DNA of 64,000 nt. Origin: CAVVYA01 sp963752345 (GTDB lineage: Bacteria; Pseudomonadota; Alphaproteobacteria; SMXQ01). Shown here piece by piece: positions 16,679 through 25,315 of this stretch. Positions within the stretch are counted from its first letter, which is position 1. Each line of letters begins with the position of its first letter. Below the pieces are notes generated by a model. It was given only the letters and a program-made list of their open reading frames with translations, was not told the DNA's origin and ran no database searches. Position numbers and translations under genes: made by a program. Where the stretch lies: positions 310,001-374,000 of the forward strand of contig CAVVYA010000015.1 in the NCBI GenBank assembly GCA_963752345.1. Reading direction: 5' to 3'.

Positions 16679-17790
16679 ATGACGGATACCGCGATGCCAC
16701 AGGACATCTACGAGGGAATCGAGGATCTCAAGGATCTGCCGACGTTCTATGAGCAATGGCAGCGCCGCGAAGGCATTCCCATCCACAAGACCTTCTACGT
16801 CGAAGAACCTGAACGAGGTCGAGCTCGCGCCGTGGGCACGCTTCGGCGCCAAGGGCGCGTTCGTCAATCTTGCCGACTGCCATATCACCACGGCGGCGAT
16901 CCTCGAGATCCCGCCGGGCAAGATGACCAACCCGGTGAAGCATATGTTCGAGACCTGGGTGTTCGCCATCAGCGGCCACGGCGAGAACTCATTTCGAGCA
17001 GTCGGGCAGCGCGCCGGGCCGCGTCGAATGGGGCAAGTTCAGCCTGTTCGGCCCGCCGCTGAACACGCGCTACTACCACACCAACCTGGATCCCCATAAG
17101 CCGGCGCGGCTGCTGATGGTGACCAACGCGCCGCTTACCTTCAACCTCTATCACAACGAAGATTTCGTGTTCGAAAATCCGTTCGTGTTCAAGGACCGCT
17201 TCGCCGGCCAGAACGGCTACTTCGAGCCGAACACCGATTTCCTCCGTCCGAGTTATCTCGGCGCCCGCGTGCTGCGGACCAATGTCATACCCGACGTGCT
17301 GCAGACCCACCTCGCGGCGTGGGAGATGCGCGGCCACGGCGCGCGCACGGTGCATCTCTCGATGAGCGATCACACCAGCGCCGCGCATCTGTCGTCATTC
17401 AACGGCGGCACCTACAAGAAGGCGCACCGTCATGGGCCAGGCGCCCATGTCATCATCCTCGACGGCGTCGGTTATTCGCTGCTGTGGGAAGAGGGCAAGC
17501 CGCGCCAGCGCGTCGATTGGCAGGAAGGCAGCATGTTCGCGCCGCCGGAATGGTGGTTCCACCAGCATTTCAACACCGGCAAGGCGCCGGCGCGCTATCT
17601 GGCGCTACGACGCGGCGGCAGCCCCGAGCATAAGATGAAGGTCGGCATGTCCGGTGGCGAAGATGCCGACGGACCCGACCAGATCGAATACGAGCAGGAA
17701 GATCCGTCGATCTACGATGACTATGCGGCGGAGATGAAGCGGAATGGCGCCGAAATGCGCATGCCGCGGCCAAATTACCGCAAGCGCTGA
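16679..17790 (+). CDS. Bicupin-domain protein, with two frame breaks
   Basis: ATG 16679 lies behind GGGGAGTGCG. The restored product is about 370 residues with two cupin barrels. The second barrel shows a clear metal-type cupin motif, YKKAHRHGPGAHVIILDG, followed by WWFHQHFN. Bicupins include gentisate and related ring-cleaving dioxygenases, decarboxylases and aminohydrolases; I cannot choose among them. The frame moves +1 near 16802 (GTCGAAGAAC) and near 16990 (AACTCATTTC), and removing one base at each gives one protein. It occupies the slot held by the Rieske oxygenase in copy 1. Confidence 0.8.
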
Positions 17791-17826
17791 TGCCTGCGGT
17801 TGCCTGAGTTCATTCGGGAGAGACAT

Positions 17827-18976
17827 ATGCGTTTCCGCATCATACTCAGCCTGGTTTCCTGTTGGCTCGCCTACGCTCTCGGGCTGACCGCGTCGGCTTG
17901 GGCACAAAATCTGCCGGAGACGACCAAGGCGTTCCTGCAGGAGCTCAAAATGAGCCCGTCTGTGCTCGACGGGCTCGACGCTGAACTGGCCTTGCCCGCC
18001 GATTGGGAGGACAAGGCGAAGAAGGAAGGCAAGCTGCGGGTCTACGGCACATGGGATGTGCCGGAATACAATGCCTACAGCAAGCCGTTCCGCGAGCGCT
18101 TTCCGTTCATCGAGCTCACCTACGCCCGCTCCACCCGCCAGGACCGCTCGCTGAAGCCGCTCGCCGCCCTGCGCGAGGGCCGCGTGCTGGTCGACGTGAT
18201 CTCGGGTCTCGGCAGCAACGTCTACGCGTTCCGCGCGCAAGATGCGCTGATGAAGCTCGACGACCTGCCGGGCTTCAAGGCGACGCTCGACGACCTCAAG
18301 GACCCGGACGGACTCTGGGTCGGCCATCAGATCAACTACTGGTGCACCTCCTACAACACCAAGAAGGTCAAAGCCGAAGACCTGCCCAAGGAGTGGGAAG
18401 GCTTCCTCGACGGCTCGAAGTGGGGCAAGGGGCGGATCGGGCTCGGCAACCGGCCGAATCTGTGGCTGCTGCCGCTGGCCGACGTCAAGGGCCAGGAATG
18501 GGCGGAGAAATACGCGCGCGGCCTGTTCGCTCAACAAGCCGCAACTGCGCAAGGAAGGCATGAACGCCATGATCAACCTGGTGATCGTCGGCGAGATCGA
18601 TGTCGCGTTGCCCAGCGCGCAATACCGGCTCGGCGAGTTGCAGGCGAAGGGCGCGCCGATCGCCTGGCACTGCCCGAATCCGGTGCCGACCGCCGTGCAG
18701 ATCGTCGGCGCGATCAAGCAGACCCCGAGCCCTTATGCGGCGAAGATCTATGTCAACTGGCTGCTCAGTCGCGAGGGCCAACTCGCGCAGTTCGCGGCGA
18801 TGGAAGGCGCGCCGTCCCACGCTGCTTTGCAATCGCCCGACTTCATCACCTTCGCCGACCAGCTCGTCGGCAAAGAGAAAGCGTTCCGCTCGCCCAACAT
18901 GGTGGAAGAGGAATGGCCGGAGCTGCTCGCCAATTGGGACAAGATCTGGCAGGGGGCGGGGGGCACCGCGCGCTGA
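17827..18976 (+). CDS. ABC transporter periplasmic substrate-binding protein, module copy 2, first of two, one frame break
   Basis: It starts at ATG 17827 behind GGGAGAGAC. The signal peptide (MRFRIILSLVSCWLAYALGL to about SAWAQ) precedes NLPETTKAFLQEL. Family markers are GLDAELALPADW, INYWC, YNTKKV and WHCPNPVP. The frame moves +1 near 18529 (CTGTTCGCTCAAC), after which NKPQLRKEGMNAM continues to the stop at 18976. The intact product would be about 382 residues, the same as its relatives. It is the copy-2 counterpart of 6743-7912 by position. Confidence 0.85.
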
Positions 18977-19022
18977 GACCATGAGAACAAGAAACATATC
19001 CATGCGTCAGGGGGATAAAGCG

Positions 19023-20181
19023 ATGTCGGCTGTGAAATTTCGCCCGATCGCGGTGGCGCTGCTTGCGTCGGCCGCTTTCGCATTCGCCTGTCAGGCGCAA
19101 GCCGAGACTCTGCCGAAAGAGACCATCGCCATGCTCGACAGCCTCAAGATCGAGCATGAGATCATGGCCGGCACCGACGAGGAGATGAAGGTGCCCGACG
19201 CCTGGATCGCCGGGGCCAAGAAGGAAGGCAAGCTGCGTCTGACCGGCTCGCGCGACGCCAAGCAGTTCGTCGAGATGGTGAAGCCCTTCAAGGAGCGCTA
19301 CCCGTTCATCGACATGGACTATTCGCGCGTCAGCTACGGCAACCGGGTGGTCGGCATCCTGGTCGCCTTCAAGCAAGGCCGGGTGACCACCGACGTGATC
19401 ACCGGGCTCGGTGGCAGCGTCGCGCAGTTCAAGGAGATCAAGGCGCTGGAAGACCTGAGCGACATTCCGAACGTGGCAAAGGCGCCGGCCGATATGCGCG
19501 ACGAGGAAGGTTTCTGGGTCGGCCACCAGGTCACGCACTGGTGCATCACCTACAACACCAAGCGGGTGAAAGAGTTCTGACCTCCCAAGGACCTGGGACG
19601 ACCTGCTGACCAATCCGATTTGGCGCAACGGCCATCTCGGCCTCGGCAACCGGCCGCAGCTCTGGGTTCTGTCTCTGTGGGGCGTCAAGGGCGAGGATTG
19701 GGTCAGGAACTACCTCGACAAGCTGTTTACCCAGCTTAATCCGCAGCTGCGCAAGGAAGGCGTCAATGCGATGATCTCGCTCACCAGCGTGGGCGAATTG
19801 TGGGCCACGCTGCCGGGATCGGGCTACCGCACGCAGCTCGAATCCTCGAAGGGCGCGCCGGTCAGTTTCCATTGCCCGGAGCCGGTGCCGGTCTCGGTCA
19901 ACCTGATGGCCATCATGCGCGGCGGCAATACCAATGCGGCCAAGCTGTTCGTGAACTGGAATCAGAGCAAGGAAGGGCAGATCGCGCAATATTACGCCGA
20001 CGCCAGCGCGCCGACCCATCAGGCCCTGCTCGATGACGAACGGTTCGTGCCCTATGCCAAGAACATCGCGGGCAAGCCGCTGGCGGCGCGTTCCGCCAAC
20101 CTGCTCGAGGAATCGGCCGACCAGCTTTTCCAGATCTGGAATGCCCATTGGGAAAAGCGCGCGGGCAAGGCGCCGCTATGA
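19023..20181 (+). CDS. ABC transporter periplasmic substrate-binding protein, module copy 2, second of two, one frame break
   Basis: It starts at ATG 19023 with a signal peptide ending near ACQAQAE before TLPKETIAML. The N-terminal marker is altered to GTDEEMKVPDAW, while VTHWC, YNTKRV and FHCPEPVP keep the conserved cysteine pair. A +1 break near 19578 (GAGTTCTGACCTC) creates an apparent stop; without the extra T the frame reads DLPRTWDDLLTNPIW and continues to 20181. It is the positional counterpart of 7953-9143 and lies just upstream of the copy-2 permease. Confidence 0.85.
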
Positions 20182-20232
20182 GCCCAAGCCGCACCAGCGC
20201 CTCGGCATGACCCGGCAGAGAAAGAAATCCGC

Positions 20233-22014
20233 GTGACCGCCGTCAATCCCGCATTGTTCGACGTTTCCCGTGCCGGCCGCTGGCAGCCGATTTCGTTGCG
20301 CGCGCTTTACCAGAATGGGATTTTCCTCCTCGTCCTTCTCGCGGTTGCGGCGCCCCTGGTGTTCCTCGTGCTCGGCAGCTTCAGCACGTCGAACATGCCC
20401 GGCACTTTCTCGTTCGCCCAGATGGGCTTGCAGAATTACACCAAGACCTGGCTCGATCCCGATCTCTACAGGCTATTCTGGAACACCTTCATCTATGTCA
20501 CCGGCAGCACGGCGGTCGGCATCACCATGGCCGCGGCGCTGGCCTGGCTCGCCGAGCGCAGCGACATGCCGGGCAAGATCTGGATCTATGCCGGCGTGCC
20601 CATGACCCTGGCGATTCCCGGCATGTTGCAGGCGATGGCGTGGATTCTGCTGCTCAGCCCGCGCATCGGCTTCGCCAACAAATTCATCGCCGATATCTTC
20701 GCGCTCGATGAGCTGCCGTTCAATATCTACTCGCTCGCCGGCATGATCTTCGTCGAAGGGCTGCGCCTGGTGCCCACGGCTTTCCTCATGCTGGTGCCGC
20801 TGCTGCGCAGCATGGATCCGGCGCTCGAGGAAGCGGCGGCGACGTCGGGCGCCGCGCCGGCCAGCACGCTGCGCAAGATCTCGCTGATGCTGATGCTGCC
20901 GGGTCTCACCGCGGTGCTGATCTATCAGGCGCTGACCGCGCTGGAAGTGTTCGAGGTGCCGGGCATCCTCGGCCTGCCCGTCGGCATCCATGTGTTCTCG
21001 ACCAAGATCTATTCGATCCTCAGCTCGGTCAGCTTCGTGCCGGCCTATGGCGAGGCCAACGCATTGGCGATCCTCTACGTCGGGCTGGCGATTTTCGCGA
21101 CCATCCTCTATGCCCGCATCATCTCGCGCTCCGAGCGCTACACCATCGTCACCGGCAAGGGCTACCGGCCGCGCCTGCAAGCTCTCGGCAAGTGGAAATA
21201 TGCCGCCGTGGGGTTCGTGCTGCTGTTCCTGTCGCTGTCGGCCGTGGCGCCCTTCCTGGTGCTCGCCTACATTTCGTTCCTGCCTTATCTCCAAGTGCCC
21301 TCCATGGAAGCCTTCGCCTCGATGACCTGGTCCAACTACCGCGACGTGTTCCGGGCGGACCTGATCGGCACGGTGCTGTGGAACACCGTCGTCATGGTGG
21401 TGGTGACCTCGACGGCGACCGCGGTGATTTCCTTCCTGGTCTCGCTCGTCGTCGTGCGGTCGAATTTCTGGGGCCGCAAGGTGCTCGACCAGCTCGCCTT
21501 CCTGCCGCACGCCATCCCGGGCATGGTGATGGGATTGGCCATGCTGTGGATCTTCCTGCAGGTCGACAAGACCGGCATCCCGCTGTTCGGCACGATCTGG
21601 GCGATCTCGATCGCCTTCACCATCAACTTCATGTCCTACGGCACCCGCGCCATGAACGCCGCCATCCTGCAAATCCATAAGGATCTGGAGGAAGCCGCCA
21701 GCATCAGCGGCGCGCCGCAGTGGCGTGTCATGTGGCGGGTGTTCGTGCCGCTGCTGATGCCCTCGTTCATCGGCGTGTGGATCTGGACGTTGCTGCATGC
21801 CATCCGCATCGCCGGCACGCCGCTCCTGCTCTATGAGGGCGCCGAGAACCAGGTTCTTGCGGTTATGATGTGGAATATGTGGGACGAGGGCTATGTGACG
21901 ACGGTGGGGGCCCTCGGCACCATGCTGATGATCTTCCTGCTCTTTTTGACGTTGGGACTTCGCGTGTTCGGCTTCGGCCGTGGTGCGCATATTCAGGGGG
22001 CTGAAAGCAAATGA
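20233..22014 (+). CDS. ABC transporter fused two-domain permease, copy 2 (FbpB-like)
   Basis: I use the GTG at 20233 (593 residues). Two EAA loops mark the two fused permease halves: EEAAATSGAAPASTLRK and EEAASISGAPQWRVMWR. Long blocks are shared with copy 1 (GKIWIYAGVPMTLA, LRSMDPALEEAAA, FLPHAIPG), but substitutions are frequent throughout. The stop overlaps the ATPase start (ATGA). It works in the inner membrane with the binding proteins just upstream and the ATPase just downstream. Confidence 0.92.
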   Translation: MTAVNPALFDVSRAGRWQPISLRALYQNGIFLLVLLAVAAPLVFLVLGSFSTSNMPGTFSFAQMGLQNYTKTWLDPDLYRLFWNTFIYVTGSTAVGITMAAALAWLAERSDMPGKIWIYAGVPMTLAIPGMLQAMAWILLLSPRIGFANKFIADIFALDELPFNIYSLAGMIFVEGLRLVPTAFLMLVPLLRSMDPALEEAAATSGAAPASTLRKISLMLMLPGLTAVLIYQALTALEVFEVPGILGLPVGIHVFSTKIYSILSSVSFVPAYGEANALAILYVGLAIFATILYARIISRSERYTIVTGKGYRPRLQALGKWKYAAVGFVLLFLSLSAVAPFLVLAYISFLPYLQVPSMEAFASMTWSNYRDVFRADLIGTVLWNTVVMVVVTSTATAVISFLVSLVVVRSNFWGRKVLDQLAFLPHAIPGMVMGLAMLWIFLQVDKTGIPLFGTIWAISIAFTINFMSYGTRAMNAAILQIHKDLEEAASISGAPQWRVMWRVFVPLLMPSFIGVWIWTLLHAIRIAGTPLLLYEGAENQVLAVMMWNMWDEGYVTTVGALGTMLMIFLLFLTLGLRVFGFGRGAHIQGAESK

Positions 22015-23114
22015 TGATCGACATCCGTAACTTGCATGTTCGCTACCAGAGCGAGCGGGGTGAGGTGCATGCGGTCCGCGGCATCGACCTGTCGGTGAAG
22101 GAAGGGCAGTTCTACACGCTGCTGGGACCGTCGGGCTGCGGCAAGACGACGACGCTGCGGTGTCTGGCGGGTCTGGAGGCGGCGAGCGAGGGCGAGATCT
22201 CGATCGCCGGCACGGTGGTCTATTCGTCGACGCGCCGGATCATGGTGCCGCCGCACAAGCGCGACATCGGCATGGTGTTCCAGTCCTACGCGATCTGGCC
22301 GCACATGACGGTGTTCGAGAACGTGGCCTTCCCGCTGCGCGAGATGCGCGGGCGGTTCAACCGGGCGGAGATCAAGGAGAAGGTGGCACAGGCGCTGCAC
22401 CTGGTGCAGCTCCAGGGCCTGGAGGACCGCCCGGCGCCGTTCCTGTCGGGTGGCCAGCAGCAGCGCCTGGCGCTGGCCCGCGCGCTGGTGCGCGAACCGA
22501 AGGTGCTGCTGCTCGACGAGCCGCTGTCGAACCTCGACGCCAAGCTGCGCGAGGATACCCGTGTGGAGATCAGGGAACTGGTCAAGCGGCTGGGGATCAC
22601 CACGGTCTACGTGACCCACGACCAGCTCGAGGCGCTGACCATGTCGGACGTGGTGGCGGTGATGGACCAGGGCCGCATCGTGCAGGAGGCGCCGCCGATC
22701 GAGATCTACCGGGCGCCCAAGGAGCGCTTCGTTGCGAACTTCATCGGCATGACCAACTTCCTCGACGGCCATGTGACGCTGCCGTCGAACGGCAGCGGGC
22801 TGGGCATGGTGGAGACCACGAGCGGCATCCTGTCGTGCGTGGTGCCGGCGGGCGCCAAGGTGGGCGACGCGGTGACGGTGGTGGTGCGGCCCGAGGACAT
22901 CACGCTGAACACCGGCGGCGCGCAGCCGGGCGACAACCTGATGGAAGGCAAGGTGGCGGCGGCGCAGTTCATGGGCGAGGCGATGGAATACCAGGTGGAG
23001 ATGCCGGGTGCCAACATGATGCGGCTCAAGCTGCACGCCTCGAACCTGGTGGCGCGCGGCGATACCATCCGCGTCCAGATCCCGCCTCTCCAATGCCGCG
23101 CTCTCTTGGGTTGA
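22011..23114 (+). CDS. ABC transporter ATP-binding protein, copy 2, near-identical to 10912-12015
   Basis: The 367-residue protein appears identical to copy 1: Walker A GPSGCGKTT, signature LSGGQQQR, VLLLDEP, H-loop in VYVTHD, and a TOBE-type C-terminus. At the DNA level I see only two synonymous changes (the Leu codon in the CLAG stretch, and GCC to GCA in VAQAL). The flanking permeases differ at a large share of positions. The identical block starts at GCAAATGATGATCG and ends at the stop codon. Recent gene conversion, or a fresh replacement of one copy, is the simplest explanation. Confidence 0.96.
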   Translation: MMIDIRNLHVRYQSERGEVHAVRGIDLSVKEGQFYTLLGPSGCGKTTTLRCLAGLEAASEGEISIAGTVVYSSTRRIMVPPHKRDIGMVFQSYAIWPHMTVFENVAFPLREMRGRFNRAEIKEKVAQALHLVQLQGLEDRPAPFLSGGQQQRLALARALVREPKVLLLDEPLSNLDAKLREDTRVEIRELVKRLGITTVYVTHDQLEALTMSDVVAVMDQGRIVQEAPPIEIYRAPKERFVANFIGMTNFLDGHVTLPSNGSGLGMVETTSGILSCVVPAGAKVGDAVTVVVRPEDITLNTGGAQPGDNLMEGKVAAAQFMGEAMEYQVEMPGANMMRLKLHASNLVARGDTIRVQIPPLQCRALLG

Positions 23115-23156
23115 GCAGATTCGCGTTTCCAACAACAGACCAAGGAAAGAACAGAC

Positions 23157-23828
23157 ATGGGTAAAATGGTGCAATTGACGGCCAAGGACGGCCATAAGCT
23201 GGGCGCCTACCGGGCCGATCCGTCGGGCAAGCCGCGCGGCGCGATCGTGGTGATCCAGGAGATCTTCGGCGCCAACCACCACATCAAGGCGGTGGCGGAC
23301 GGCTATGCCCAGGACGGCTATGTGGCGATCGCGCCGGCGCTGTTCGACCGGGTGAGTCCGAACATGGAACTCGGCTACACGCCGGAGGACCAGGAGAAGG
23401 GCCGCAACACGCGCCAGCAACTGCAGTGGGACGCGGTTCTGGCCGACGTGCAGGCGGCGCGCGACGCGGTGGCGGAGGTCGGCAAGGTGGGCATCGTGGG
23501 CTATTGCTTCGGCGGCTCGGTGGCGTGGCTGGCGGCGACCCGGCTGAACGGCTTTGCGGCCGCGGTCGCCTACTACGGCGGCAACGTGGCGGATTTCGCG
23601 GGCGAGAAGCCGAAGGTGCCGGTGATGTTCCATTTCGGCGCCGAGGACAAGTCGATCACGCCGGACAAGGTGCAGAAGGTGAAGGACGCGCAGCCGAACG
23701 CGCCGCTGTTCGTCTACGACAAGGCGGGCCACGGCTTCAATTGCGACGAGCGCGGCAGCTACAACGAGCCGGCGGCGAAGCAGGCGCGCGAGCGCACGCT
23801 GGAGTTCTTCCGCAAGCACGTCGGCTGA
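23157..23828 (+). CDS. Dienelactone hydrolase family protein (carboxymethylenebutenolidase-like)
   Basis: The 223-residue alpha/beta hydrolase has the family's usual length. The nucleophile is the cysteine of GYCFGGS, and the acid and histidine lie in FHFGAEDKSI and KAGHGFNCDERG. In ring-cleavage pathways such enzymes open dienelactones to maleylacetate. ATG 23157 has AAGGAAAG upstream. It follows the copy-2 ATPase by 42 bases on the same strand and shares its strong preference for codons ending in G, unlike the rest of the module. Module 1 has no counterpart. It ends at a strong terminator. Confidence 0.92.
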   Translation: MGKMVQLTAKDGHKLGAYRADPSGKPRGAIVVIQEIFGANHHIKAVADGYAQDGYVAIAPALFDRVSPNMELGYTPEDQEKGRNTRQQLQWDAVLADVQAARDAVAEVGKVGIVGYCFGGSVAWLAATRLNGFAAAVAYYGGNVADFAGEKPKVPVMFHFGAEDKSITPDKVQKVKDAQPNAPLFVYDKAGHGFNCDERGSYNEPAAKQARERTLEFFRKHVG

Positions 23829-23854
23829 CGGAGGACCGCCTTCGATTCGATGCA

Positions 23855-23888
23855 AATAAACCCCCGGGGCCGTTCCCGGGGGTTTATT
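23855..23888 (+). terminator. Strong intrinsic terminator closing module copy 2
   Basis: A perfect 14-base stem, AATAAACCCCCGGG paired with CCCGGGGGTTTATT, has a 6-base loop (GCCGTT) and is followed by CTTTT. It lies between the dienelactone hydrolase gene and the fifth binding protein, so that gene needs its own promoter or depends on read-through. Confidence 0.9.
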
Positions 23889-23927
23889 CTTTTAAGCGGC
23901 GTCCTCAAGGCATGTGGGAGGAAGATC

Positions 23928-25076
23928 ATGTCTGGGATCAAGCTCAATCGGTCTTTATTCCGCGTAATTTTCGTCGCGAGTGTCGTGGTCGCTGCGCCCG
24001 CCTTCGGTGCGGATCTGCCGAAGGCGACCGAGAAAATTCTCGCCCAGTCGAAACTCTCGCCGGCCGTCCTGGCGGGATTGGAGCGGGAGTTGGACGTGCC
24101 TGCCGAGTGGGTCGAGGGCGCCCGCAACGAGAAGGCGCTGCGGATTTCCGGCGTGTGGGACGCGGCTCAGTTCAACGCGATGAACGCGCCGTTCCGCGAG
24201 CGTTATCCCTTCATCAAGGTGGAAGCCTTGGGGGGCAGCTTCAACATTCGCGCGATCCGGCCGCTCATCGCCTTGAAGGAAGGACGCTATCTCACCGACG
24301 TGATCACCAGCTTCGGCGGCAGCGCGCACCACTATCAGGAAGCGGGCGCCCTCGAGGACATGCGGGGATTCCCCGGCTTCAAAAATCCGATCGACGGGAC
24401 CGGCGACCAGACTGGCGGCACCTGGGTCGGCATGCGGCTGCGCTACTGGTGCATGGCCTACAACACGACCGTGCTGAAGAAGGACGATCTGCCGAAAACC
24501 TGGAACGATGTATTGACGACCGCCAGTCTGCGCAACGGCAACATCGGCGTCGCCAACCGGCCGCAGCTTTGGCTTCTCATGCTGTGGAACGTCTATGGCG
24601 AACAATGGACGTCCAACTATATCGAGCAATTTTTCAGGACCGTGAAGCCGCAGCTGCGCAAGGAGGGCACGAACGCGCTGCTGGCCTTGAACGGCGCCGG
24701 TGAATTCAACGTGACCATACCGGCGGCGGAATACGCCACCAAGCAGGCGATGGACAAGGGCATGCCCGTGGCGTGGCATTGTCCCGAACCATTGCCGATT
24801 TCCGTTTCGCAAATGGGAATTCTGAAGGGCAATCCTCATGTGAACGCGTCGCGCCTGTGGGTCAATTGGCTCCTGAGCAAGGAAGGGCAAATCGCCCAGT
24901 TCGCCGCCGATCAATCGCCGCCGGCTCATCGCGACCTGCAGACGGCAGCCTTCTTTCCATTCCCCGATGAGCTCAAGGGCAAGACGATGGCGCCGGCGGC
25001 GGAAGAAGATGTCCAGGCGCTCTACGACGTGTGGAACAAATATTGGGAAAAGGGCGGCGGCGCGGCCAATCCCTAG
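23928..25076 (+). CDS. ABC transporter periplasmic substrate-binding protein, fifth paralog, no adjacent permease
   Basis: The 382-residue precursor starts at ATG 23928 behind GGGAGGAAG. The signal peptide runs to about VVAAPAFG, before ADLPKATEKIL. Markers are GLERELDVPAEW, LRYWC, YNTTVL and WHCPEPLP. It resembles the first binding protein of copy 1 (6743) most closely, sharing RPQLWLLMLW and VSQMGILKGNPH, more than its physical neighbours of copy 2. It stands alone behind a terminator, so it probably lends a further specificity to one of the two permeases. Confidence 0.9.
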   Translation: MSGIKLNRSLFRVIFVASVVVAAPAFGADLPKATEKILAQSKLSPAVLAGLERELDVPAEWVEGARNEKALRISGVWDAAQFNAMNAPFRERYPFIKVEALGGSFNIRAIRPLIALKEGRYLTDVITSFGGSAHHYQEAGALEDMRGFPGFKNPIDGTGDQTGGTWVGMRLRYWCMAYNTTVLKKDDLPKTWNDVLTTASLRNGNIGVANRPQLWLLMLWNVYGEQWTSNYIEQFFRTVKPQLRKEGTNALLALNGAGEFNVTIPAAEYATKQAMDKGMPVAWHCPEPLPISVSQMGILKGNPHVNASRLWVNWLLSKEGQIAQFAADQSPPAHRDLQTAAFFPFPDELKGKTMAPAAEEDVQALYDVWNKYWEKGGGAANP

Positions 25077-25180
25077 AGCGTTTTTCCGCCGACGCGGAAA
25101 CCGGTTTCGCGTAGAAACACGATTCCAACAAGGCTCGAGAGCATGGTCCGATTTGATAGAAGCGGATCATGCTCTCGCCG
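25077..25180. repeat. Palindromic intergenic repeat region
   Basis: AGAGCATGGTCCGATT and AAGCGGATCATGCTCT (25138-25175) form a near-perfect inverted repeat around a 6-base loop. Just upstream, 25077-25110 contains GCGGAAACCGGTTTCGCG, a second dyad. The wording recalls the short palindromes scattered in Hyphomicrobiales genomes that pair AGAGCATGATCC with GGATCATGCTCT around GGAAACCGGTTTCC. From this window alone I see one copy. The remaining gap to 25315 shows no gene. Confidence 0.5.
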
Positions 25181-25315
25181 GGGCCGGCGAAGTCCGGCAC
25201 GAACCGCGCGCGCAGGCCGGCCGCGGGTGCATCGGCTGACGTGTCGCTCCGCGCTACGAAACCCCGGGCTTGCGCCTGGGGGCTTTCATGCCGGATTTGG
25301 TTCAGGCGGAACGGC

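Noticed and set aside
13097..23114. The second module being an assembly duplicate of the first
   Set aside because: All genes except the ATPase differ at many codons, the oxygenase slot holds a different enzyme, and the flanks differ, so it is a real second locus.
21993..23855. A 620-codon His/Arg-rich open frame antisense to the ATPase and hydrolase genes (and its twin at 10897-11994)
   Set aside because: It is a GC-rich shadow of well-supported coding genes. Its composition is abnormal and it has no motif or ribosome site.
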